From an uncultured Candidatus Altimarinota bacterium (GTDB lineage Bacteria; Patescibacteriota; Gracilibacteria; CAIRYL01), in assembly GCA_947311645.1 (NCBI GenBank), contig CAMZKZ010000012.1, positions 1 to 5,336 of the forward strand: a stretch of 5,336 nt of DNA, read 5' to 3'. Of the stretch, positions 1-5,336 are shown one piece after another. Both the position numbers and the translations under genes were made by a program. Numbering within the stretch: the stretch's first letter is position 1; each line of letters starts with the position of its first letter. The notes under the pieces were generated by a model. It did not search any database. It had not been told where the DNA came from and saw nothing but the letters and a program-made list of their open reading frames with translations.

Positions 1-174
1 ACCTAAAAGAAAATCTAACGATATATCAAAAATTACGCACTATACAAAACCCTCCAGAAGGATCTGCATCAGAATATTGTACCCAGTTTTTTCGTACAAT
101 ATCTGCAGCAGATCCTTTTGTAGGGTTTTGTATAGTGCTTAATTTTTGATATATCGTTAGATTTTCTTTTAGGT
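1..174. repeat. Long imperfect inverted repeat (81-bp stem, open at window edge)
   Basis: The left arm (1-82) is the reverse complement of the right arm (94-174), with an 11-nt loop at 83-93. The outermost 35 bases of each arm match perfectly. Moving inward there are five single-base mismatches (left-arm positions 36, 54, 57, 68, 69) and one extra A near 73-74. The repeat may continue left of position 1, because pairing is still perfect there. It lies inside the 3' end of the minus-strand gene 26-592. Each arm read toward the loop encodes the same segment beginning LKENLTIYQKL. Transcribed from either side it would form a very stable hairpin. Its origin is unresolved: an inverted gene-end duplication, a hairpin element, or a fold-back assembly or amplification artefact. 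Confidence 0.95.
3..149 (+). other. Mirror-image partial reading frame, convergent with the 188-aa gene
   Basis: A plus-strand frame is open from the window edge to TGA at 147-149. Its 48 codons start LKENLTIYQKLRTIQNP and end in GFCIVLNF. The last 48 codons of the minus-strand gene are the same length, start LKENLTIYQKLSTIQNP and end in GFCIVRNF. The similarity follows directly from the palindrome. If the DNA is genuine, this could be the 3' end of a second copy of the gene, arranged tail to tail and overlapping the first by 124 bp. If the palindrome is an artefact, the frame is meaningless. Sequence left of the window would decide. Confidence 0.2.
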
Positions 175-592
175 GCGTCTCTGTAGTTGCTTCCAGAATA
201 GTATTGATCTGTGAATAATTTCCTATGTTATTAGTTATAATTTCAAAATTGTCATTTATGGATAGTTTTTTATTGTAGTTTTTTTCAACATATTTCGCTA
301 TGGCAATAGCACTTCCATGTCCTAAAAAGTTAAGAATTTGCGATTGCTTTTCTCTTTGTTCTTGTGTTGTTGGAACTTCATTTTCCCAATCTTTAGTGTT
401 TTTTAAATTTTTGAGTTGCGAGGTCATTGCCGTATCGAGGCTTTTTGATGGATTTTGAATTACTTCTTTGATCACTTCTTTTGTCTTTTCTTTTGTGAGT
501 TTATCAATTTGAGAAAATGTATTAATATCTTTAACATCTATAACATCTGGATTTTTTGAAATATCTATATTTTCTAAATTATTTTGTGTCAT
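26..592 (-). CDS. Hypothetical protein with 3' end inside a palindrome
   Basis: This 188-residue protein matches no family I recognise. It has no signal peptide or membrane segment. It is polar and rich in Asn, Lys, Thr, Ile and Glu, with a probably disordered or helical N-terminal third (residues 1-80, many Lys/Glu/Gln) followed by a more mixed region, including GHGSAIAIAKYVEKNY at 91-106. The ATG at 590-592 is the natural start; no Shine-Dalgarno motif precedes it, but a TATAAT lies about 35 bp upstream. Residues 141-165 come from the right arm of the inverted repeat. Residues 171-188 are the antisense of the same sequence, read through the left arm to a TGA at 26-28. The C-terminus (about residues 166-188) is therefore probably not the ancestral one, and the gene may be a truncated form of a longer protein. 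The gene is divergent from the ATPase gene at 736. Its role is unknown. Confidence 0.65.
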   Translation of the reverse strand: MTQNNLENIDISKNPDVIDVKDINTFSQIDKLTKEKTKEVIKEVIQNPSKSLDTAMTSQLKNLKNTKDWENEVPTTQEQREKQSQILNFLGHGSAIAIAKYVEKNYNKKLSINDNFEIITNNIGNYSQINTILEATTETHLKENLTIYQKLSTIQNPTKGSAADIVRKNWVQYSDADPSGGFCIVRNF

Positions 593-626
593 AAGTGTAT
601 GTATAATAAATATATTTTTTAAGCAA

Positions 627-632
627 ATTATA
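627..632 (-). promoter_or_regulatory. Candidate -10 box for the 188-aa gene
   Basis: On the minus strand this is a perfect TATAAT, about 35 bp upstream of the ATG at 592, which predicts a leader of roughly 28 nt. No good -35 box sits 16-18 bp further upstream (the nearest hexamer is TGTATA). Because the region is very AT-rich, a chance match is possible. Confidence 0.4.
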
Positions 633-698
633 CACTACTTTTACTTCTATATACAGAGAAAATTTAGAATTTGGTGTGTCTAAAATAGTATTTTTTAG

Positions 699-704
699 TA
701 TAAT
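699..704 (+). promoter_or_regulatory. Candidate -10 box for the VirD4/TraG-like ATPase gene
   Basis: A perfect TATAAT ends 31 bp before the ATG at 736, implying transcription from about 711 and a leader near 25 nt. There is no convincing TTGACA-like hexamer at the expected spacing and no extended TGn motif. The short leader contains no Shine-Dalgarno sequence. Confidence 0.45.
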
Positions 705-735
705 ATTGTGATGTTTTTACAACTTATTATTTTGC

Positions 736-3366
736 ATGACGCTTAACAATTTATTTAAATTTCGATTTTTCTTTATAATTCTGATTTTTGCAGGGATTAG
801 TTTTGTGCAAATGTTGGTTGATAATGTGAATTATAAGGGGTTTTTTACATGGATAATCTCGGAATTTCCAGAGAGACAAATTGAATTAGTGATGGATTTT
901 TTTTGGATTTACTATTCTTTAAGTATTGGATTTTCTTTAATGAGAAAATGGTATCATGAACGAAAGAGTAGAAATTTGGTATATATAAAGGCAACAATGC
1001 CTCGTGCAGATTCGAAAGCAGATGAAGAAAAGCGAACACATAAAGACTTTAAAGAGGTAATGGGAGTAATGTCTCAATTTTATCGTTCAATGTATGAAAT
1101 TTCAGATCTTAACTGGTGGCATTCTGTGTTATCAAAAATTTGGGATGATAATAAAATTTCATGTGAATTGGTGATGATAAACCGTCAGTTGCAGTTTTAT
1201 ATTGTATGCGACGAATATTATCAATCTATTGTAGAAAAACAACTTACGGCATTATATTCATCGGTGGAGGTAGAAACTTCGAGAAAAGGGTATCAGTTTA
1301 AAAAAGAAGGCTATTTTATAAATGGCTATAGTATGTTTACAGAAAAAGAGGATTATTATCCTGTAAAAATGTTTAAAGAAATGGAGGAAGACCCTCTTAA
1401 TGATATTACAAATGTTTTTTCAAAAATCGAAGAAGATGAAACAGCAGCTATTCAGATTATTATAAACCCTATTGGTGAAGAATGGAGAAAGGAGGCAGAG
1501 CGTGTTTCTTCGTTACTTTTTAAAGAAAAGGAAATTGATACCTTTCCAAAAATTTTAGATATTCCTATTCTTGGGATAGTATTTCGATTTATTGGTGCAT
1601 TGTTTACGGGGAGTACGGATATTTTAAAATCTGGAGATAAAAAGGATTCTGGGGGAATTGTGCGAATGTTGCAAGCAAAGGAAGATTCTATTAAAAGAAT
1701 GGGGTTGAAATCTGGTCAGGAGCCATTTAATGCATATATTAGAATTATGGTATGTGCAAAAACGCAAGCACGAGTAGAAGGTTTATTAAACGATATTTTG
1801 GTCTCGTTTACGGTGTTTCGAGATGCGTATTCAAATTGGTTCGATTATAAACGAATATTTCCAATTGATAGAATAAATGGCTGGTTAATGTTTCATGGGT
1901 TTCATCGTCGTTTAGGTCAGGTGTATTTTGGAAAGTCAAGTGTGCTGGTTCCCGATGAACTTGCGACTTTGTATCATATGCCAGATTCGAAATATAATAG
2001 GTCGAGTACAATAGAATGGTTGAAGTATAAAAAATTACAACCACCAAAAAACTTGCCAACAGAAGGAGTACTTATGGGGTATAATACCTATAGGGGGATT
2101 CCAACTCCGGTATATATTGCACCGTATGATAGATCTCGTCATATGTATGTTTTAGGGAAATCTGGGTCTGGGAAATCTGTGCTTCTTTCGTATATGGCAC
2201 GACAAGATGCAAAAAATGGAACGGGTTTTGGTATTATTGATCCACATGGAGATTTGATTGAAGATATTTTGCGATATATTCCAAAAGAGCGTGCACGAGA
2301 TGTTGTTGTGTTTAATCCTGCGGATACAGATCGACCGATGGGGTTAAATATTTTGGAAGCAAAAACAGCAGAGCAAAAAGATAGGGCTGCTTTAGATGCG
2401 ATGCAAATTTTTATTAAAATGTTTGGGAACGAAATTTTTGGTCCACGAATTCAGCATTATTTTAGAAATGCGTGTTTAACACTTATGGATGATGAAGAAG
2501 AAGGGGCAACAATACTTGATATTCCGCGAATGTTTATTGACGAGGCATTTCAAAAGTATAAAGTAGCAAAATGTAAAAATACTGTCGTTCGGCAGTTTTG
2601 GGAGGGGGAGATTGCGAATACTGGAGATAGAGAAAAGCAAGAAATGATTCCATATTTTACATCAAAATTTGGTCCATTTATTTCAAATACAACAATTCGT
2701 AATATTATTGGTCAGCCAAAGTCTGCATTTAATGTGCGAGATGTGATGGATGAAGGAAAAATTCTTTTAATCAATTTATCAAAGGGGTTGATTGGGGATA
2801 CGAATGCACAGCTATTAGGGTTAATTCTTGTGAATAAAGTATCTATGGCAGCCATGAGTCGTGCAGATATTCCAGAGGCGGATCGAGTTCCATTTTTCTT
2901 ATATGTGGATGAGTTTCAGAACTTTGCAACTGATGCCTTTGGAGATATTTTATCGGAAGCACGAAAATATAAACTGGCTCTTGTGATGGCTCATCAATAT
3001 ATTGCACAGTTGAATCAAGGAAAAATGGGTGGGGGAGAGACGAAATTAAAAGAGGCAATTTTTGGGAATGTTGGTACTATGATTACCTTTAAAATGGGTG
3101 CAGAAGATGCTGAGTATTTTGAAAAAGAGTATGCACCAGTTCTTTCAAATCAAGATATTTTATCTATTGCGAATTATAAAGCATATTTAAAATTATCAAT
3201 TGGGAATGCACCATCTCGTCCATTTTCTATGGGAACAATTTGGGATCAAACAGGGTCGAGTCAAGAAATTGCAGATATTTTAAAAGAGTATTCTCGAGCA
3301 CGATATGGAAGAAAAGTCGAGTTTGTAAATGAAGAAATTGAAGCACGATTAGGAATTGTAGAGTAA
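736..3366 (+). CDS. Membrane-anchored VirD4/TraG/TraD-like P-loop ATPase
   Basis: This 876-residue protein belongs to the HerA/VirB4/VirD4 group of hexameric motors, which move DNA or protein through a membrane pore. Two N-terminal hydrophobic segments are visible (about residues 9-27 and 53-69), followed by a basic stretch, as in coupling proteins anchored in the inner membrane with the motor in the cytoplasm. Residues 100-440 form a long middle domain I cannot name, with a third hydrophobic patch at about 272-291. The ATPase core has Walker A GKSGSGKS (474-481; catalytic K480), the following GIIDPHGD strand (499-506) typical of this group, and Walker B FFLYVDEFQNF (720-730; D725, E726). A later MAHQY (751-755) fits the conserved Gln-containing motif. 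The ATG at 736 is preferred because the next Met (residue 26) would remove the first membrane helix. No relaxase, VirB4 or pilus gene is in the window, so whether it serves conjugation, secretion or DNA uptake is unknown. The gene ends at an intrinsic terminator and appears monocistronic here. Confidence 0.88.
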   Translation: MTLNNLFKFRFFFIILIFAGISFVQMLVDNVNYKGFFTWIISEFPERQIELVMDFFWIYYSLSIGFSLMRKWYHERKSRNLVYIKATMPRADSKADEEKRTHKDFKEVMGVMSQFYRSMYEISDLNWWHSVLSKIWDDNKISCELVMINRQLQFYIVCDEYYQSIVEKQLTALYSSVEVETSRKGYQFKKEGYFINGYSMFTEKEDYYPVKMFKEMEEDPLNDITNVFSKIEEDETAAIQIIINPIGEEWRKEAERVSSLLFKEKEIDTFPKILDIPILGIVFRFIGALFTGSTDILKSGDKKDSGGIVRMLQAKEDSIKRMGLKSGQEPFNAYIRIMVCAKTQARVEGLLNDILVSFTVFRDAYSNWFDYKRIFPIDRINGWLMFHGFHRRLGQVYFGKSSVLVPDELATLYHMPDSKYNRSSTIEWLKYKKLQPPKNLPTEGVLMGYNTYRGIPTPVYIAPYDRSRHMYVLGKSGSGKSVLLSYMARQDAKNGTGFGIIDPHGDLIEDILRYIPKERARDVVVFNPADTDRPMGLNILEAKTAEQKDRAALDAMQIFIKMFGNEIFGPRIQHYFRNACLTLMDDEEEGATILDIPRMFIDEAFQKYKVAKCKNTVVRQFWEGEIANTGDREKQEMIPYFTSKFGPFISNTTIRNIIGQPKSAFNVRDVMDEGKILLINLSKGLIGDTNAQLLGLILVNKVSMAAMSRADIPEADRVPFFLYVDEFQNFATDAFGDILSEARKYKLALVMAHQYIAQLNQGKMGGGETKLKEAIFGNVGTMITFKMGAEDAEYFEKEYAPVLSNQDILSIANYKAYLKLSIGNAPSRPFSMGTIWDQTGSSQEIADILKEYSRARYGRKVEFVNEEIEARLGIVE

Positions 3367-3373
3367 TAAAACA

Positions 3374-3410
3374 AAAAAATACCCCTCTGTTTATAAGAGG
3401 GGTATTTTTT
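3374..3410. terminator. Bidirectional intrinsic terminator
   Basis: A perfect stem pairs TACCCCTCT (3380-3388) with AGAGGGGTA (3396-3404) around a 7-nt loop. It is extended by six A:T pairs (A 3374-3379 with T 3405-3410). The stem is followed by a T tract when read on either strand, so it should terminate both the ATPase transcript (stop at 3366) and the convergent glutamine synthetase transcript (stop at 3428). Confidence 0.93.
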
Positions 3411-3427
3411 ATTTCATGCTATTATTT

Positions 3428-4915
3428 TTAGAATTTATTCCATAGGATTTGGTTTGTTACTTCATGGTGAAATATTATTTCACTTGTTTTTATTGTATTT
3501 CCAAGAAGTTTTGGAGATCTGTTTACTACTTCTTTTTTTACTTCACAATATTTATTATGTGTTTCTTCACCGAGTATATTTTGAAGATATTTTGATGCTT
3601 TAAATCCAGAAAGTGATTCTTGAAAGTTTTCATAGAGTTTCTTGATTGGTTTTCGTTGTCGAAATGCAATCATATCTTTTCTTTCTTTTTCGCTTGTGTT
3701 TACTCCATCAAATCCTGTTTTAAGAAGTGTGAAAAAAGTCATGTATGCATTTGCATCGGGCGATACTGGTCGAAGTTCTATTCGTGCAGATTTTTCATTT
3801 GCAAGAGGGATTCGAATGATTGATCCTCTATCTCGTGCAGATTTTTGAATTGCATTTGGTGCTTCAAAGTTTGGGTCGAGTCTTCGATATGAGTTTACAG
3901 ATGGGCAATAAATAGCATTCATTTCTTTTGCTCTGTGTAATATCCCTGTACAGAAGTTTTGTCCAAATTCAGATAAATTATCTTCTCCTTCGTGTTTATA
4001 AAAAATATTTTTTCCATCTTGTGCAATACTCATATTGATATGCATTCCAGATCCGTTAATTCCTGCAACTGGTTTTGGAAGAAATGATGCAGTAAATCCC
4101 ATAAGTTTTGCAACTTGTCGTGCAATTAATTTATAGAGTAAAATTTGGTCTGCTGTAATAAGGGCATTGGTGTATTTGAAGTTTATTTCAAATTGGCTTG
4201 GTGCAACTTCTCCATGGTCTTTTTCATTTTCAAATCCCATTGCTCTTTGTACTTCTGCAACAGTGTCTATAAATTTTCGGAGGTCGTCTTGGGGAAGTGC
4301 ATTAAAATATCCTCCCATCGTGGCAAGTTCAAATACATTTTCTGTTTCAGAATAGTATTGTTCTGCATCTTGTCCTTTTAGAAGAAATCCTTCAACTTCT
4401 GGGGCAACTAAAAATTCATAATTATCAGATTTTTTAAGGATTAAGAGTTCTTCTTGAAGTCGTCCTCTAAAATCTGCATGAAATTGAGTTCCATCAATAT
4501 TTTTTACATTTGCAAAAAGAAGTACTTTTCCATTTCCAAATATATCTGATGGTAATATTCGAAATGATGCAAAGTCTGGCGAAAGTCTGAGATCAGAGGA
4601 TCCAAGATCTGTAAATCCTGTGATTGAAGATCCGTCAAATGTAAGATTTTCAAGAGAGTGTATGAAAAAATTTTTGTCATAATCGAGCATTTGAAGTTTT
4701 CCTTCTATATCTGAAAATGCAATGGTTACAGCTTTTATAGTTGTTTCGTTTGTGAGAAACTGTATTACTTTTTTTTTAAAATATAGTGGGTCTTTTTGAA
4801 TAATGGTGTAGTCTTCTTGTTCTTTTTTCATAGAAAGATTGAATTCTTCTAGTTTTGTGTACGAAAGGCTAAGGTGGGATCGAAGAGGTCCTTCTTGTGT
4901 GAATGCGGTAGTCAT
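3428..4915 (-). CDS. glnA: Glutamine synthetase, type I-like
   Basis: Cytoplasmic ATP-dependent ligase making glutamine from glutamate and ammonia. With the ATG at 4915 it is 495 residues. The beta-grasp domain comes first, with FDGSSITGF at 93-101, which contains the Asp of the ammonium site. The catalytic domain follows: PEVEGF with metal-ligand-type Glu173 and Glu175, HGEVAPSQFEI (234-244), NGSGMHINMS (287-296; His292), FEAP with the flap Glu351, DRGSIIRIP (362-370; Arg363 and Arg368) and RIELR (378-382; Glu380). All the main catalytic positions I can place are present. Departures from common GlnA sequences include DRG where NRS is usual and SQFEI for GQHEI. About 65 residues precede the first conserved strand, longer than usual. 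Tyr428 in KLYE lies where enterobacterial GlnA has its adenylylated Tyr, but this says nothing on regulation. Alternative starts are ATG 4945 (505 aa) and TTG 4978 (516 aa); none has a clear Shine-Dalgarno motif. The symbol follows the family, not a database match. Confidence 0.9.
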   Translation of the reverse strand: MTTAFTQEGPLRSHLSLSYTKLEEFNLSMKKEQEDYTIIQKDPLYFKKKVIQFLTNETTIKAVTIAFSDIEGKLQMLDYDKNFFIHSLENLTFDGSSITGFTDLGSSDLRLSPDFASFRILPSDIFGNGKVLLFANVKNIDGTQFHADFRGRLQEELLILKKSDNYEFLVAPEVEGFLLKGQDAEQYYSETENVFELATMGGYFNALPQDDLRKFIDTVAEVQRAMGFENEKDHGEVAPSQFEINFKYTNALITADQILLYKLIARQVAKLMGFTASFLPKPVAGINGSGMHINMSIAQDGKNIFYKHEGEDNLSEFGQNFCTGILHRAKEMNAIYCPSVNSYRRLDPNFEAPNAIQKSARDRGSIIRIPLANEKSARIELRPVSPDANAYMTFFTLLKTGFDGVNTSEKERKDMIAFRQRKPIKKLYENFQESLSGFKASKYLQNILGEETHNKYCEVKKEVVNRSPKLLGNTIKTSEIIFHHEVTNQILWNKF

Positions 4916-4927
4916 AGAAAAAAATAA

Positions 4928-4933
4928 AGTATA
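4928..4933 (-). promoter_or_regulatory. Candidate -10 box for glutamine synthetase
   Basis: Read on the minus strand this is TATACT, followed 12 nt later by the ATG at 4915. If used, the mRNA would be nearly leaderless, and the Met at 4915 would be the only possible start of the two ATGs. The hexamer 17 bp upstream (GCACCA) is a poor -35. A perfect TTGACA exists at 4973-4978 but too far away for this box (39 bp), and there is no good -10 at the right distance from it. That TTGACA includes the most upstream TTG codon of the frame, which makes that codon less attractive as a start. Confidence 0.25.
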
Positions 4934-4991
4934 TATGCTTTCCATGCTAATGGTGCTCTTTTTATTTTGCAGTGTCAATATATTAAATTAC

Positions 4992-5037
4992 ATATTTATT
5001 AAAATTTAATGTATATGTATTATATTTTAATAAATAT
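4992..5037. repeat. AT-only inverted repeat upstream of glutamine synthetase
   Basis: A perfect 14-bp match pairs ATATTTATTAAAAT (4992-5005) with its reverse complement at 5024-5037, around an 18-nt spacer. It lies about 75 bp upstream of the assumed synthetase start. It could be an operator for a dimeric regulator or a weak hairpin. The region is almost entirely A and T, so its significance is modest. Confidence 0.5.
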
Positions 5038-5083
5038 ACATACCTTTAAGTATCTGTATGAGTTATTTATAAGTACATATTAG

Positions 5084-5127
5084 TTTTAAAAATATTTTGA
5101 ATAATATTTTTTATAATATTTTTAAAA
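5084..5127. repeat. Second AT-only inverted repeat, at the 3' end of the right-edge frame
   Basis: A perfect 13-bp match pairs TTTTAAAAATATT (5084-5096) with its reverse complement at 5115-5127, again around an 18-nt spacer. It straddles the stop codon (5111-5113) of the right-edge minus-strand frame. It lacks G:C pairs and has no T tract following it, so it is not a convincing intrinsic terminator. Confidence 0.45.
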
Positions 5128-5335
5128 AAAGTATGTATTGTATGTATTTATCTTTGTTTGGAAAATAGTGTTGCAGTAAAAAAACACTTGCTAAAAAAAT
5201 AAAGATTTGTGAAAATGTTACGGCAAGGAAACTTGCAGTATTACATAGGTGGACCGCAGAATAACAACAATGGAATAAATACCATGCATAGAACCAAATG
5301 GGTGGGGGTTGCGATGCCGGCGGGGGGCCAATTTT
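5111..5335 (-). CDS. Possible C-terminal part of a small membrane protein (partial)
   Basis: A minus-strand frame enters from the right window edge and runs 74 codons to TAA at 5111-5113; its start is outside the window. The fragment begins with a Pro-rich stretch (fragment residues 4-12, PPPASQPPP). Two hydrophobic segments follow (about 13-31 and 36-55), consistent with two membrane helices, then a short polar tail containing PNKDKY. I do not recognise a family. It has the same orientation as glutamine synthetase but is separated from it by a 130-195 bp AT-rich spacer, so a shared operon is not evident. The Pro codons are mostly CCC and CCG, unlike the A/T-ending codons of the neighbouring genes, which could mean transfer or a poor-quality sequence end. 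A shorter plus-strand frame over the same DNA is the competing reading. Confidence 0.4.
   Translation of the reverse strand, partial: KIGPPPASQPPPIWFYAWYLFHCCYSAVHLCNTASFLAVTFSQIFIFLASVFLLQHYFPNKDKYIQYILFLKIL
5131..5148. repeat. Short tandem repeat, two 9-bp units
   Basis: GTATGTATT occurs twice in immediate succession (5131-5139 and 5140-5148). It lies inside the right-edge minus-strand frame, where it encodes part of the short tail after the second hydrophobic segment. It is probably a simple slippage repeat. Confidence 0.6.
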
Positions 5336-5336
5336 G

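Noticed and set aside
13..162. Integron attC-like site: RYYYAAC at 13-19 and GTTRRRY at 156-162 in the correct order
   Set aside because: These 7-mers are degenerate, and any palindrome containing one contains the other. The arms are fully paired where attC sites have unpaired spacers, pairing continues outside the supposed cores, and the arms carry coding sequence. No integrase or cassette is present.
1..174. Transposon terminal inverted repeats or a MITE
   Set aside because: The arms are separated by only 11 nt, there is no target-site duplication to see because the left end is cut off, and the arms read in frame with the adjacent gene.
26..592. Genetic code 25 with TGA as glycine, letting the 188-aa frame continue past 26
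   Set aside because: The 876-codon and roughly 495-codon genes contain no internal TGA despite many glycines, which would be very unlikely if TGA were a glycine codon.
3620..4381. Several plus-strand open frames of 60-80 codons inside the glutamine synthetase gene, and minus-strand frames inside the ATPase gene
   Set aside because: They are antisense to well-supported genes with clear family motifs, and their predicted proteins show no family features.
5223..5236. Perfect small hairpin GCAAG-GAAA-CTTGC with a GNRA-type tetraloop
   Set aside because: A 5-bp stem is expected by chance, no conserved RNA framework surrounds it, and it lies within a probable coding frame.
5209..5336. Plus-strand frame from GTG 5209 or ATG 5215 open to the window edge (begins MLRQGNLQYYIGG)
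   Set aside because: It is only about 40 codons, has no ribosome binding site or promoter-like box close by, and overlaps the longer minus-strand frame, which has two coherent hydrophobic segments. It cannot be fully excluded.
1..5336. tRNA, rRNA, CRISPR array or riboswitch
   Set aside because: No cloverleaf with a TTCGA-type T-loop, no rRNA-like stretch, no regularly spaced repeats and no recognisable riboswitch core were seen on either strand by eye.

Overview
The window is AT-rich bacterial DNA with three complete protein genes, one probable partial gene at the right edge, and a very long inverted repeat at the left edge. Genes of 876 and about 495 codons read through without any internal TGA, so TGA is probably a stop here. 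That argues against the code-25 lineages (Gracilibacteria, Absconditabacteria). The architecture of the large VirD4/TraG-like ATPase (two N-terminal membrane helices, a long middle domain, then the motor) and the absence of Shine-Dalgarno motifs would fit a Patescibacteria/CPR-type genome. This taxonomic placement is an inference from general resemblance, not a demonstrated assignment.

Layout: positions 1-174 form an imperfect palindrome with arms of about 81 nt and an 11-nt loop, open at the window edge. It covers the 3' end of a minus-strand gene for a 188-residue protein of unknown function (26-592). A 143-bp divergent spacer holds candidate -10 boxes for both directions. The plus-strand gene at 736-3366 encodes a membrane-anchored TraG/TraD/VirD4-like P-loop ATPase. 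It ends at a strong bidirectional intrinsic terminator (3374-3410), shared with the convergent minus-strand glutamine synthetase gene (3428 to about 4915). Upstream of the synthetase is a very AT-rich spacer with two long AT-only inverted repeats. The last 220 bases contain a minus-strand frame open to the window edge, which would encode the hydrophobic C-terminus of a small membrane protein. Its last 40 or so bases are unusually G+C-rich.

The genes do not form an evident pathway: a DNA-pumping or secretion-type ATPase, a nitrogen-assimilation enzyme and an unknown protein are each transcribed separately. The one element that does not look like ordinary gene content is the left palindrome. 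Each arm carries the sense codons of the same protein segment, so two copies of a gene 3' end face each other tail to tail. It is either a diverged inverted duplication or a fold-back artefact at a contig end; the sequence alone cannot fully separate the two.
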